64,000 nucleotides of DNA from Amoebidium appalachense (lineage: Eukaryota; Ichthyosporea): assembly GCA_963693365.1 (NCBI GenBank), contig CAVNZM010000008.1:6820001-6884000 (forward strand), in the 5' to 3' direction. Made by a program: the position numbers and the translations under genes. The stretch's first letter is position 1. The number at the start of each line of letters is the position of its first letter. Shown here in pieces: positions 38,097 through 58,381 of the stretch. The notes under the pieces were generated by a model, which ran no database searches, was not told where the DNA came from, and saw only the letters and a list, made by a program, of their open reading frames with translations.

Positions 38097-40251
38097 AGGT
38101 GATGGTGGGGAAGAGGGAGGGAGGGAGGGGGGGGGGGGGGGGGATGTGTGCGCGTTCAAGTGGAGAAGCGTGTGTCTTATGTGGTGTGTGCGTGTGTGGT
38201 GTGTGCTGGTTTTTATGTGTATTCCGGAGGACGTTATGTGTGCTTGTGTTGTGTATGTGTTTTGGGGGTTGTTGTTGTTGGAGGGGGGGGGGGGGGGGGG
38301 GAGGGGCAGGAGGACGGGGAACCAGCCAGTGAGTCAGTGAGACAGGGGGAGGAAGAGCTTAAGTGAGTTATAGCTGGGTGGGATTGAGTGAGGGGATGCA
38401 TGGGATGGGGGAAGGACAGAGGGGTTTAGTCGGGAACATGGGTGTTAGCACACAACACAAGGCTCCCAGGTAGTACAGCGTGCTTGGTAGACGTGGTTAT
38501 GTCGATGGGCATTTCAATACAATGGACGTCCACGTACCCGAGGTGCTGCTCCTCAGCAGGTTGCTGACGTTTTTAGGCTGGGTGTACTCTTTGGGCATCA
38601 CCGAGTCCAGGTCCATCAGCCCGGTGTCTGCAAACACGTGGTCAGATAGCACATGCTGCCTGCCAACCATGTGCACATCATGCACGCACACATGCACAAT
38701 GTCAACACACCCATATACCACCGTGTGCACAACCATCACCACCACATCCATATCCCTATACCGAACACACGCACATAACCACATGCACCCGACCACCAAC
38801 AACATCAGTATATACCCCCACCTACCTCTCTGCTGGGCCATGGGCAGGGTGGAGAACAAAGTGTCGGGGATGGTGTCCATCAGGTCGTTGATGTTGCCCA
38901 GCTCCTAAAGGCACAGTCAGTAAGGGCGCAGGCACAGGCACAGGCACAGGCACAGACAACAAACACCATCCAAGCTACGCATTGGCAGCCCCGACTGCTG
39001 AGAGCAATATCTTTGCCGGTGAACCTCCCACAAAAAACATCAAAGACAGGCCCAAGGGGGGGGGGGGAGGACTCACAAAGTCGTTGAGGTTCCAGGCATC
39101 CAAAAACATCTGAGCAGGCACGGGGGTTAGTCCACAGCCCCTTATACACGGTGGCAGGGTGTGCCTGTGCACTGCACGTGCCAAGGTGGCCACCAGGAAC
39201 ACCACATGCCGCATGCCGGGCACACACACATGTATGTGTGTACGTGAGAGTGGGCACGAGGGTGTGTGACCGTGTGCATGTGTGCTTGTACGGGCTTAGC
39301 TGTGTGTTGGTCTGCATGTGCATGTGCTTGTGTCTACTATCAGGCTTGCACACAAATGTACGTGCACTACCCGTCCGTCTGCCTGCACGTGCATGCAGGC
39401 ATCTTTCCCAGGACTCTGTTGTGATTCTATTGCCTGCATGTATACAGCACACATACACACAAACACAAACACAACACACACGTACTCACACATCTACACG
39501 CGCGCGCGTACAAACACACACACACGCACACGCGCACGCGCACGCGCACACGCACACGCACACGCACACGCACACGCACACGCACACGCACACACCCACC
39601 CACACTCGCATCTGCGAAAAGTCACGTGACCGAACATAAATGGAATACGGCTTTCGCGGACCGCGTATTGTTTCATTTATGTTTTCTATGTTTTCTCCGT
39701 GATAACCTTGTGATGTTTTCTTCGCAACACATGCGCCAGAGGCACGAAAGAGTTTTAGGACAGCACAGTAGAGAGACAGGCCTATCTCCTGTTGTTAAGA
39801 CATGCCCCGTTTGTCAGGCATCAGCCGCAGTCGGCCGGCGATTAGCTACTCGCACCTTGGCCTGCAGGCTCTTGTAGTGGGCCACACTTTCACTGCTTCC
39901 AAAGCAACGCTGTTCATGAGGACACAAACGGGGTGCCCTTCCATATTGACGGACCTATTAATGACTTAAAAAAGCTTTTTTTGTAAGGCACAGGCTACTA
40001 AAAACTAGCCAGTTTTTAAAGCTTCAAGTAGATCGCCACTGTGAAGGCAACATTCATAACTTTCGGCACTGCCTAAATATTATCTGGCCGTGGCACTCTC
40101 CGTGGCACCACCTGTGGCACAAAGCCACTGCGCCACCATCCAGTGGTTTAAACGCACCAAGCCAATGAGCACGCATAAATGCACCAAACATGCGCACACA
40201 CAGCCATTTCGTGGGATCCGTGCATGCACACACATGCTAGATCCGGGGATT

Positions 40252-40324
<73 letters not shown>

Positions 40325-40437
40325 CCAGGGACTAAAAACGCACAACGCCAACGAGCACGCATAACTACACCAAAAACATACATACACTGCCATTGCGTGG
40401 GATCCGTGCATGCACTCACATACTTGATCCGGACGTT

Positions 40438-40484
<47 letters not shown>

Positions 40485-40783
40485 CGCGCGCGCGCGCACA
40501 CACACGCACACAGGTACACACTCGCATACACAGGCACACGTCCACTTGCACCATACAAACGCTCATGCACACACATACTCCTGACCCCTCTCAATCTCTA
40601 CCGACCCCTCTCAATCTCTACCCCGCTTGCTCTCTTCCAACCCGTCCTCCCCCCTCCCTCCCCCCCCCCCCCCCCCCCCCTTCCCCCCCTCACCCCCCCC
40701 GGGCACTCCGTAGGCCCTCACAGCCTCTCAGAGCAATCTTTCTCCGTGTCATGTATGCAAGTTTTCTTTCCGTTATCAGACTC

Positions 40784-40815
<32 letters not shown>

Positions 40816-40989
40816 CCTGCCCGCCGCCCTCCTCTCTTCCCCTCCCTCCGTCCCACCTCCCGCCCCGCCATCCGATCTCTAACTCCGCCCTAACTTTCAT
40901 CTCTCTCTCTCTCTCTGTGTGTGTGTGTCTCTGTCTTCGAGGCTCTCTCCCTCTCCGTCTCTTCTCCCCCAAGCCCTGTCTCTCGATCT

Positions 40990-41040
<51 letters not shown>

Positions 41041-42374
41041 TACCCCCTCCCACACACACACACACTCCTCCCACCCTAGCATTTATACTGACTCACCACC
41101 GCGCAAGATGAGTCCCGGTTCAAGATCGGATCCAGAGAAAAAAACTGCCTAGATATTGCCAAACCCCCCGTCTCCCCCCCCCCCACCCCCACCCCAGCCC
41201 CCTCAGTCGAGGGATTCTGGGGGGAGTGACCATCTGAACCGCTTATATATCCTCTGCTAGCTACCTCTACAGCCTTTGGGCCATTATATCATTTAACTTC
41301 CACCAGGCTTTGGGAGATGAAATAGCACAAGCTGCCCGTTCTTCCTAACCTTCCTTTGGGTTCCCAGTTTCGGACTTACTAAGTGGATCTCTGTACCGTT
41401 ACAAGTGAGGTGGCACCAGTAACTATAGATCTAACTAGTATGTGTTCCGCCCCTTTTTCTCTCTACCCCCCCCCCCCCCCCCCCCCTCCCCCCCGGCCTT
41501 TCCCCCTCCCCCGCAACCTCACTCTCGCAAGACCTACAAAGAAGATATCCATCAAACCTCAGGCTCCTCGAAGCATCGATCAGTCATCGGTGTCCTGTGA
41601 TGTCAGGACCCTACTCCTGTTTCCCAGAACTATCCCGTTTTCCCTTCCTTCCGCATATAAAGTATGCAAACATAAGGAATACCACAGTGACACGTTTAAA
41701 AGCTGCGTCCTTGCAATTCATCACCACACACAATCTTTTCTATTCCCGTTCACAGAGGCCATACTATTAGAGTATTGCGGACAACGCGCGCACCGTACAA
41801 TTGTAACACACAAAATGCATCTTTGTGAGACTCTCGAAGTCCGCCATCAGTTCACACATTAGGCTCCCGTAAAAACCGCACGTTTTTTCTCACATATGTC
41901 GCGGTTGGCTTTTTTTTTTTTTTTTTTTTTCGTTTCCCCCCCCAATGTTTTTATATGGCCGCGGTTCGCTGCGGCAATTGAAATGCCCTCATTCCATTTA
42001 TATTCCGCCGCAATTAGATGACGTCACGATCCGCAAATGCGAACACACACCCACACCCACACCCACACCCACCTGGTCGGACAGTGTCTGTGCAAACATG
42101 GGGTCTGCCATCAGCATGTCCACATCCCCGCTTGCTGCCGCCTGCTTCTCCTATGCATTCCATCGTCTCAGAGTCAGTGCCTGAATCCACATGCATGTAG
42201 CTACAATCGGCGCAAATCTGCCCCCCCCCCCCCCCCCCCCCTTCTCCCCCCCCCCCCCCCCCAAAAAAAAAAAAAAAAGATGAAGGTAACCACCACCAAC
42301 GAGCACAGAACACACACACATACAGGCTCACACACACACCCCATCGCCCTACCACAAACAAATGAAGTGCACTA

Positions 42375-42461
<87 letters not shown>

Positions 42462-43471
42462 ACCACCACACTTGAGCGTGGGCGCACACACACACACACA
42501 CACCATCCCCGACCCAACCACCTCCATCCACCCACCCGTACCAACTGCTATACCGCCTTGGCTATTCCCTTCCCCACCCACCCCCCACTCTTTGCCCTCC
42601 TGACACACGCTCACACACGGCACATGTACACAACCTTCCTCCCCCCCCAAAAAACACACACACACACACCGTACACGTTCACGTCCACACGCACCCATTC
42701 ACACCCATACCAGCCCAGACACACCCACACCCACACACTCACCCAGCCCTCCCCCCCAGCCTCCCCCCCAAACACCACGTGCACCCCACCTTAGCCTGGC
42801 TGATTCTGTTCTTCCAGAACTTTCTCCAGCTCAGATACCCCGACGTGATGGTCTTGACCGTCTCCTGGTTGTTCTCCCCCTACACCCATCCCCACAGATC
42901 TCAGTATCCCATAAGGCCTATTCTTATCTTAAACGCTCCACTGCGAACTGCCCCCATCCTTCCCCCTCCCCCCCCCCCCCCAAAAAAAAAAAATAAATAA
43001 AAAACCCTTTCAGTCCACCCCATCCACAAGATCAAGATCAGTCATCTAGCTGCCACCATTCTCATCGTTGCCTTGAAAGGTTTAAAAGACAAATCCCTTG
43101 CCCCCCCCCTCCCCCCCCGCCGCCGCTGCCTCCCGGAGCCCACACCATATGCTAGCACCAGTAAGAGCTTACCCCAAGCAATGCCCCCCCAATCGCATAG
43201 GCATGGGTGGGTGCCTTGGCCGACACCAGATGCTAGAACACGCACCTTTAGTATGGGGTAGGACATGCTAAAACACGCACCTCTAGTATGGGGTAGGACA
43301 TGCTAGAACACGCACCTCTAGTATGGGGCAGGACATGCTAGAACACGCACCTCTAGTATGGGGCAGGACATGCTAGAACACGCACCTCTAGTATGGGGTA
43401 GGACATGCTCTTGGCCTCCTGCTCGGGTGCCTCCTCGGCAAAATCAATGTACCTGGTCTTGCGCCCCATCA

Positions 43472-43517
<46 letters not shown>

Positions 43518-44353
43518 CGTGCGTGCGCGCGCGTGAGCGTGCGCATGCGCATGCGTGATTACACGCATGGGCAAGGACTATTGATGTGGGTTAAGGGGGG
43601 GAGGCTATGCACGTGCATGTGTGCTGCACACGAGTGAAAGGGTAAGGGCACCCAGGCCTCCCTGTGCCTGTTGCTTGTATCTCCACGTCTGCCGCAGATT
43701 TTTCGTGCATGTGCTGGGCCTGTCAGCCCCTGGCTGTGCAGTCCTGAGCTGTGTGCACGTGCATGAGGGTGGCTGCTCACCGTCAAGCTGTCTGTGCACG
43801 TGCATGACTGTGCATGTGTGTAATTTAGCTGCTAGGCGCACATATATGCCTGTGCAAGGTCTGTGGTGATGTGCACACGTGACTCTGTACCCGTGATTGT
43901 GTGTGTGCCTCTGTGTGCCCGTGTCTGTGTATGCCCCGGTGCCTGTGTGTGTGTGTGCAGGCGACCAATTGTGTGGCCATGCACGTACAGTGCAGGTGCC
44001 AGGCCCTCCAGATGATGTTGTCCAGGCGCCTCTTGTCCATCCACGTCATCGTGTGCTTGGCCTTCTCGTACTTCTTCCATCGTGGCGGTCGCACAAGGGC
44101 CACCCCCCCACCTATCAGCCCCTGCAGACCACGTGACCACGTGAGATACACGTGCTGGTGTGCAGGGCACAGGGGGGGTGTTGACGTCACGAGTGTGGGG
44201 GTGATTGTGGGCACAGAGGGTGTGCAGGTGGATATAGAGGTGCAGCCAGGGATATTTGTGTGGGTGGGTGTAGCTGTGCCTCTTCTGACATCTACAAGTG
44301 TATGCAAACAAATCCAAGACAATCAGGCAATTTGTGTGTGCAGTGTCAGTGCT

Positions 44354-44403
<50 letters not shown>

Positions 44404-44846
44404 CGCCTCTGTGTGTGTATGTGTGCGTGATGTGATATTCGCTCAGCCCGCGGAAGTGTATCGTTGCTTCCCTTTGAGCCCGCGAGGCAGGATAAGTACA
44501 CGTGTAGATACACACATGGTTGCACATACTTACACCCCCTAATGGTACACACCTGCTTACATGAATGCAGGCGGCTCTACCCACACCAACGCATAGATAG
44601 TGTGAGCACTAAGTGTGTGTTTGCTCACACATGGCTCCACCATTACAACCAAGCAAACAAAAAATAACAAGCAATGTACCCGCCCACTCGCCTAGCTACC
44701 CTACCCTCACGCCTCCGCATGCACGTGCACGGCACCTTCTGCTCTGTGGTCTGTATGCGCAATTTGGTCAGCAGGGGCACGAGGGACTCCTCGACCCTGA
44801 GGGGGTCAGGGGGCAGTGTGTCTGCCTCCATATCGTCCGACTCCAT
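32356..44846 (-). CDS. MLXIP: Mondo (MLXIP/MLXIPL-like) bHLH-zipper transcription factor
   Basis: Partner of Mlx in sugar-responsive transcription. Exons in coding order: 44846-44736, 44121-43989, 43474-43386, 42879-42790, 42150-42073, 39109-39077, 38904-38826, 38627-38538, 37927-37788, 37357-37262, 36503-36219, 35629-35573, 35116-35026, 34395-34296, 33557-33446, 33049-32939, 32508-32356; 1848 nt, all phases consistent. N-terminal Mondo conserved region: [33 protein letters not shown]. Middle: Gln run, acidic [11 protein letters not shown]. bHLH: basic [13 protein letters not shown] (His, Glu, Arg for CACGTG), helix 2 VSKAMILQR, zipper [18 protein letters not shown]-terminal dimerisation/cytoplasmic-localisation region: exons 15-17. 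The zipper exon uses acceptor CCCAAAG|GC, needed for phase and matching the family. A ...CCCCAG acceptor-like site at about 44887 leaves an upstream exon possible. Confidence 0.88.
32704..32982 (-). repeat. Degenerate tandem copies of a Mondo exon tail plus donor
   Basis: The last ~45 nt of exon 33049-32939 with its GTAGGT donor recur, degenerate, at about 32852, 32783 and 32704 (spacing 69-83 bp). The most distant copy still translates to [13 protein letters not shown] beside the true [13 protein letters not shown]. Confidence 0.7.
34905..35019 (-). repeat. 17-19-bp minisatellite just after a Mondo splice donor
   Basis: About 6 copies containing GTGCACGTGCAGGGTGT (given strand), starting within 10 nt of the donor of the helix-2 exon (ends 35026). 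Confidence 0.85.
37929..38095 (-). repeat. (CA)n microsatellite (sense) abutting a Mondo exon
   Basis: Two long GT runs on the given strand with a short TATG interruption. In sense orientation (AC)n ends in the AG acceptor at 37928-37929. Confidence 0.93.
39621..39630. promoter_or_regulatory. Palindromic E-box GTCACGTGAC in Mondo intron 5
   Basis: A perfect 10-bp palindrome around CACGTG, the E-box class bound by Mlx/Mondo, USF and MiT factors. It is in unique rather than repeat sequence. Function is inference. Confidence 0.3.
40248..40322 (+). repeat. (CA)n microsatellite in Mondo intron 5
   Basis: Uninterrupted CA run. A second, related block (flank matching around GGGATCCGTGCATGCA) follows at about 40399-40500, indicating a roughly 190-bp duplication. 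Confidence 0.85.
42376..42461 (+). repeat. (CA)n microsatellite in Mondo intron 4
   Basis: About 42 CA units on the given strand. Confidence 0.93.
43230..43409 (-). repeat. 35-bp minisatellite built from Mondo exon-3 tail plus donor
   Basis: Five copies of a 35-bp unit. In sense orientation each reads through MSYPILE codons into GAG|GTGCGTG (one copy AAAGGTGCG), so the true donor at 43386/43385 is followed by four extra copies. Confidence 0.93.
44130..44154. promoter_or_regulatory. Triple E-box with carbohydrate-response-element spacing
   Basis: CACGTG at 44130-44135, 44138-44143 and 44149-44154; the second and third are separated by exactly 5 nt. CACGTG-N5-CACGTG is the known element for Mondo/ChREBP-Mlx heterotetramers. 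It lies in the Mondo gene's own first mapped intron, just upstream of the exon starting at 44121. Regulation is inferred. Confidence 0.4.
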
Positions 44847-45166
44847 AGTGCCCCCCCACCAGCACCGTGGCTGGCACCCTGGGGGGTAGGCGCTGGTGTG
44901 AGTGCTTGCCCGTGATAGACGTCTGGATGGTTTGAGTAAGCAGACCATATCAAACTAGGAAAGTAAGAAACGAAAATAAAAACAGCAGTAAGTGTTGTGA
45001 TGGTATAGGTTGAACATGGAAATTGAGATCGGTGGGGATGTGCGTCTAAGTCGTGCAAACCATCACGTACCTGCAATCGTGTGTGCACGCCCCTGTGTAT
45101 GGGTGTGGGTATGCTGCGAGTATGTGCGCGCCGTGTGTCCTCCTGTGTGTTTGTGCGTGCGAGTAC

Positions 45167-45258
<92 letters not shown>

Positions 45259-45269
45259 GGTGTGTGTGG

Positions 45270-45304
<35 letters not shown>

Positions 45305-46715
45305 CACGTGCGTGCGTGCGTGCGTGCGTCTTTGTGCATGTCTGTGTGTGTGTGCGCGTGCACGCGTCGCGTGCCTGCATGCGTGTGCAATTGGCAGAGA
45401 CGTGTGCAGGTGTCTCGGTGCAGCGTAGCCCGTTTAACCTTTTGAGGTATGAGCAGCAGAACGCTCTTTCACAGTGATCCGTCACTAAAAACGTCCACAA
45501 AACACCCTCTGAAAATGAACACGACACAGAAAATCCCACGGGTTGGTCCTCTCTGTAATGTGTCCACAGGACTAGACAGTGTCACAGAGACTGCTCTTAC
45601 CTTCTCGATTTACCGCTTGAGTGGCGGCCTTAGAGTACCTTATCCTTTAAAACGCTCACGGGAAGCCCATCAACAGGCCTGTGTGTTCCCCCCACCTACT
45701 AACGTGATGTGTAACCTACTGCAAAGCCGCTCTAAAGTTGGAGATGAAATAAACGTGTCCAAAATACAAGAGACCCGGAGGTCCTTGGTGTGAACCTGCA
45801 GAGTCTCAGCTAGAAAATGCTGGGGGGTAGTCTCTGCGCCTATGAAACACGTCAGTCATAGGGGTAGTTGTAAGGGCCTCAAGTAACACAACGCAACCTT
45901 GACAATACCACTGTGAACCTGCCAGCCTAAAACTATCAGCCTAAACCTGCCAGCTTTGAAACTGCCGGCCTCTTTGCTTGGCGGTTCTTTATGACTCCTT
46001 TGATCGGATCTGTCCTGCGGCCGTTATTCACGTCACCTTGCCTTATTGAAATAGAGCTTGCAGTCCCTATACCTACTGCTGGGGGGGGCTGAAATCACAA
46101 AACATTGAATAATGTACCTGTCAAGCAAAGACAATATTTCATATACATCATGATATAAATTAAATTAAACGTTGTTTTTGTTTTGTATTTACAGCTTTTT
46201 TTAGAGTTAAAATAGGTGTTTTGATGAATATTTATCTAGGTAGTGTTTTCTTGTAGTAAAAATTAAATTGTTGATGTAGTTTAGGGTGACGGATAGATCT
46301 AATTCATTAAATTTAAACTCTGAATATTAGCCAATCGGATGTCACTCCCATCTTGTCCCGCCTATATATTGCCGCACCACGGAGTCACTTGTGTTCCATA
46401 TTTGACGGTGTGGGCCTTGGCTTGGTGTGGTCTCCACAAGAGAGAAAGTAGGTGCAACTTCTAGCACCTAGAGACACGTTAGAACTTTTAGCTTATAACC
46501 CGTTGCGCTTTTCAGCGCATGTGTTATAGCGCCGTAGGGAGAAGGTTTTTGCGTGCATTCCCTTCTTGAACTCAAACTGACTTACATCCCCGGCCAACAT
46601 TCCGATCCCTCTCTGTCCCCACGTGCTCCCTCCCCCTCCCCTTCTGGTCCCTCCGTCTCCCCCCGTCCTACCCCCCTCCCCCCTCTCCCCACCACCTCCT
46701 ACTCCGTTTCTCCAG
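44847..46715. other. Divergent intergenic region between Mondo and panC
   Basis: Holds both 5' regions. (GT)n occupies about 45164-45250. From 45430 to 46480 the sequence is unusually free of homopolymer runs for this window, AT-richer, with no coding signal. Candidate panC promoter elements are listed separately. Confidence 0.55.
46331..46370 (+). promoter_or_regulatory. Candidate panC core promoter (CCAAT and TATA)
   Basis: CCAAT at 46331-46335 and TATATATT at 46363-46370, about 350 nt before the panC start codon in the direction of transcription. A 5' UTR with or without an intron would follow. Confidence 0.45.
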
Positions 46716-54352
<7,637 letters not shown>

Positions 54353-56689
54353 CGGCTGGATGGTGTCCAGTAGTCATCTGAGTCCTGTGCTGTGTGGGGC
54401 ACTACACCATGCTGGTTGGCTGCAGGTCATGCATGGTCATTGCCAGGCAGGAGGGGGCCATGCCTGGCATCTTGGTAGTGGGGTTGGTGGTGGGTTTGGA
54501 TACGGACCAGGGCAGGAGTCACAGCAAAGGCCTGATTTGAGTGGCCTGGATGTGATGTCAATACTGGCCCAGCATGAATGTGTGTGCACGTAGGGGGGTT
54601 TTATCTTTTTTGTATTTGCAGAGGTCGGGGTGTTGAAGATTTATTTGCAGACACAAAGAAGCCCTGGGGGGCAGACGGTAGCGGACATGTGCGGTCTGTG
54701 GCCGCAGAACACGGATAGAGACATGAACTTTGTGCGTGTGTGTGGAGTGGCGCTGAAAAGGCACGTGAACACACACGGCAGATCGGCATTGTAGAGGCAC
54801 ATGCCATGAGAATGTGGGCAAGGGTGAGGGACAAGAACTATCACGTGCAGTGACACTGTGGGCCACTGGCCGCATGCACGTGCCCGCTCCCCTTCTTGCT
54901 TACACGTGGTGCCGTGCAACATGACTTGATGGCTGTCCTGATTCTGGCCTGAGCGGGTGTACGTGCATGCCCATGTAGGTGTGCAGACCCAACCACCCCC
55001 CCTCACACCAATAGAATTAAACCCCAGAGCCCGGCAAGCACACACATCTATCTTGGGCACTTGAATACAAGCACAAGATTCACTGGTTGCTTCCCTTCAG
55101 TGTGCTGCATCCCTGCCAGCTGCATGGTCAATTGTCCGCATATGACAAACACAGTCTTGTCATGGCGTGTGCGCACCGAGGTCCAGGGGCCTGTTCCCTA
55201 GTCAAGGGCTTGAAGACAGTGCATGGGTATGTGTAGATCCGTGAGGCTGGTGGAACACAGCAATGCCCACCACATGCATGCATGCACCTGCTACCTCAGT
55301 ACATGGGGTTAGACCTGCAGCCCAACGGCATGGTGCCATGCTGACGTCCACATATGATCTGGGTGGGCCTCATGGCTGGTGGGTGCATCCTCACGATACA
55401 TAGAAGCAGCATCAACGGTGACCATGTAAAGCAAATATGCATGCCAGTCCCAACCTGCCGAACACACAAGTCTATGGGTAGATACCTTTTTACTTTACGT
55501 GTAGCTACTCCCTTCCTGTGTAGGGACAGCACCAACTACTAGTAGCCTATATGGCGGATACGGTCAGAATGTCTCGTTTCTACATAGATTCGTTTATTCA
55601 TGATGTTGTGTGGTATAAACACGCAAAGATGATTATGTCTTGGCGGTGTAATCGTTTTTTGGTGTCTCCTGCCCGTATGTGTGATATGTGTGGGGGTGAA
55701 GGGATTTTACCGAAAAATTTGACCTACCGTTTTTTAAAAGTTTTTTCATGTTTTTTCGTGATCTCTTGAGCAGATCAAATTGTTTTGCTAGTATCTCAGT
55801 GTGCGTGTGCAGGGGGTATAACAACACACTAACTGTGAAAACTTGGTGCATTTTGCTTGAACGGTTCCCAAGCTATTACATTTTTAATTTTTTGAAACGT
55901 GCATAACGTTATGCTCAAACCTGCATAACGTTATAAAATTTTACTTAGTAAATGTAAATTTGCCTCAAAAAATTCGTTAAAGTGCCTTGGTGGTCTACTC
56001 GCGAATGCATATCTATCATAAGTTTAGTAACCTGCAAGATAACATCGTAGAACCGGAGGTTATGGGCGCCTTCATTCTCTTTTCTGCCTCTCTTCCCCAG
56101 TATATCCGTTATAACATGACCGTCCTAGATCACCTTATTAATGCTGCACAGTATGACATTGTGATACTGTATGGTGTCTTAACTTTCTCTCGGAGCTACC
56201 CATGCTAGCCTTTGCGTATCCATAATCTATACTAGGGTTGTAATATTGCGTACCGTGTACATATGTCGACGTCACTAGCTGCATTTGATTGGCTGCGCTG
56301 GAAAACGCAGTAGGCCATCAAGTGAGGCTGGGCCCCAGACGATGTCCGTTAGCAATTAATTGCACGTAAACCCACTCAATCAACCCCTCTGGGGGGGTGG
56401 GGGGTGGGGGGGGGGGGGGGGGGGGAGCTTTTCGGTGGTGTGCGTGGTGGGGTGGGGGTGGGGGGTGAAGGAGGGGCGGGGGGGGGGGGGGGGGGGGGGG
56501 GGATGTGCCAGGGGGAAGCAAGGCAAGTGGCCTCTAGTATGTATGATATGTTTAGTCAGAATGCAAAACACAGATGTACGTAAGGATACATGCAAGACAG
56601 GAAGACTTGAAGCTAGAGATGAGTCAGTACAGATGGGGTCGGTCGTTCATTATTGGTGGTCTGGCGGTTAGGGGTCATATGCATTGTTG

Positions 56690-56850
56690 CACTAAAGGTA
56701 TATGCATTGTTTGCATTAAAGGTATATAATTATGCATTGTTTGCACTACATGTGTATATGCATGGTTTGTAGTACATGTATATAGTCATGCATTGTTTGG
56801 ACTACATGTATATATGCATGGTTTGCACTACATGTATATATGTACTTGAA
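56690..56850. repeat. About 30-bp AT-rich minisatellite
   Basis: Five to six degenerate copies around ATGCATTGTTTGCACTACAT followed by GTATATA. Confidence 0.8.
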
Positions 56851-57248
56851 CATGGCTCGCCCTGTTATATGACCACACACCTTTACACCATATTTCTGCT
56901 GTATGCTATTTACACTCGACTATTGTTCACTACTCTGCCGATAAAGGTTTTCTCATGCAACCAGGGTCCTACATTTGAAAATGCAATGCTTGTTTGTTGT
57001 GTGTGCACGTGTGTGTATGTGTGGGGGGTGTTTAAACCCGATAGTGGGTGCAAGGCCTGCCTTTAAATTTGCTCAATTCGGCCGCAATGAACGACCTTAT
57101 AAGGCTAATGGGCCGTACTACCCATTGGCCGGAGCAGACCATGCGGCAGCATCTGATTGGCTGGCTAGTAGATGTTGGGAAGGAAGCCTAGCACTCGGTC
57201 TGTGTGGCAGGAGGGGGGTTGGTGTGGTTGGTCACGTGGGCGGGATCC

Positions 57249-57775
57249 AGGATGTTATTGCTAGTATCTTTAACAGGCATGGTGCTAGCGTCTTTAACAG
57301 GCATGGTGCTAGTATCTTTAACAGGCATAGGTCTAGTTAAACAGGCATGGTGCTAGCAACTTTAACAGGCATGGTGCTAGTAACTTTAACAGGCATGGTG
57401 CTAATATTAGTAACTTTAGCAGGCATAGGTCTAATTAAACAGGCATGGTGCTAGTAACTTTAACAGGCATGGTGCTGGTATCTTTATCAGGCATGGTGCT
57501 AATATTAGTAACTTTTAACAGGCATGGTGCTAGTATCTTTAACAGGCATAGGTCTAATTAAACAGGCATGGTGCTAGTATCTTTATCAGGCATGGTGCTA
57601 ATATTAGTAACTTTGACAGGCATGGTGCTAGTAACTTTAACAGGCATGGTGCTAATATTAGTAACTTTAACAGGCATGGTGCTAGTAACTTTAACAGGCA
57701 TGGTGCTAGTATTTTAACAGGCATGGTGCTAGTATCTATAACAGGCATGGGTCTAGTTCCTTTAACAGGCACGGT
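57249..57775. repeat. About 24-bp minisatellite next to a minus-strand splice donor
   Basis: About 20 copies around TTTAACAGGCATGGTGCTAG with variable 22-35 bp spacing. In minus-strand sense the unit contains GTTAAAGTTAC, resembling the adjacent exon end GTTAAAG|GTAC at 57798. Confidence 0.9.
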
Positions 57776-57797
57776 GTTGTTTGATTGGGCGGCGTAC

Positions 57798-58001
57798 CTT
57801 TAACGACCACTATGCCGGTGCCGTTGACCCTCATGCACGTGTCACCAGTGTAGTAGTGCCTGCAGATGCCCTCTGCTGTGTACTCGATGCCTGCACACGT
57901 GGTGCTGCGGGAACACCTGCAGTCAGTGTAGCACTCGTCAAGGGTGCGGTTTGGCCGCACCGTGCCGGCACTGGGGTTGCTGTATGCACTGGTGTAGAAA
58001 T
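57798..58001 (-). CDS. Single exon of a Cys-rich secreted-type protein
   Basis: Bounded by a CCCCCCAG acceptor and AAAG|GTACGC donor, phase 1 in and phase 1 out, 67 full codons. The translation has seven Cys including LDECYTDCRCSRSTTCAGIEY and a Tyr-rich CRHYYTGDTCMRVNGTG segment with two N-glycosylation sequons (NRT, NGT). It resembles the PAN/apple or WSC type of extracellular disulphide domain, but no family is claimed. The rest of the gene was not found: the next exon would lie below 57249 and the previous one above 58001, where the retrotransposon sits. Confidence 0.55.
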
Positions 58002-58381
58002 CTGGGGGGGAGGGGGGTTAGGGGGATGGACAGGTCGGGGGGACGGACTGGGGGTGGGCCAGGTCTATGGTGGGTGTGCCATGACAAGGAACCAAGTGGT
58101 CATGAGCCATTAACATGGGGCTAGTCTCGATCAAAAATATTGCCTTGGTTTTCGAGCTATCCGATTGGTAGAAAGTTTAGCAATTGAAAGGCTGTGAACC
58201 AATAAAAATCTCTCGACAATAATGGACATCTGAGATTGTCAGTGAGGCCGGATCACTCTACCTTCGCTAGCTAAAAAGAGCATTTGTGGTAGAATTTTAT
58301 GCGTATATGTAATTTTAGTTTTTATATTTTTTATTTTTCTTATTCTGTGTGAGTTTTTTTTTTATTTTTTCCATCTTATTT
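58002..58381. other. Sequence between Cys-rich exon and retrotransposon
   Basis: Short G-rich stretch, then AT-richer DNA with CCAAT-type motifs (58155, 58199). No gene or repeat identified. Confidence 0.5.

Larger units (their letters stand above)
54353..57797. other. Region downstream of panC, no gene assigned
   Basis: panC 3' UTR and intergenic DNA. A 72-codon open frame at 55551-55769 (begins MADTVRMSRFYID, contains CDMCGGEG) has no recognised family and no splice context. Around 55905-55940 ATAACGTTAT occurs twice. Poly(G) occupies 56402-56425 and 56477-56500. No canonical AATAAA was noticed after panC. Confidence 0.4.

Noticed and set aside
55551-55769. Small gene encoding a CDMCGGEG-containing 72-aa protein
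   Set aside because: No family, splice or promoter context recognised; the CxxC-G motif alone is too short, so it is mentioned only as intergenic content.
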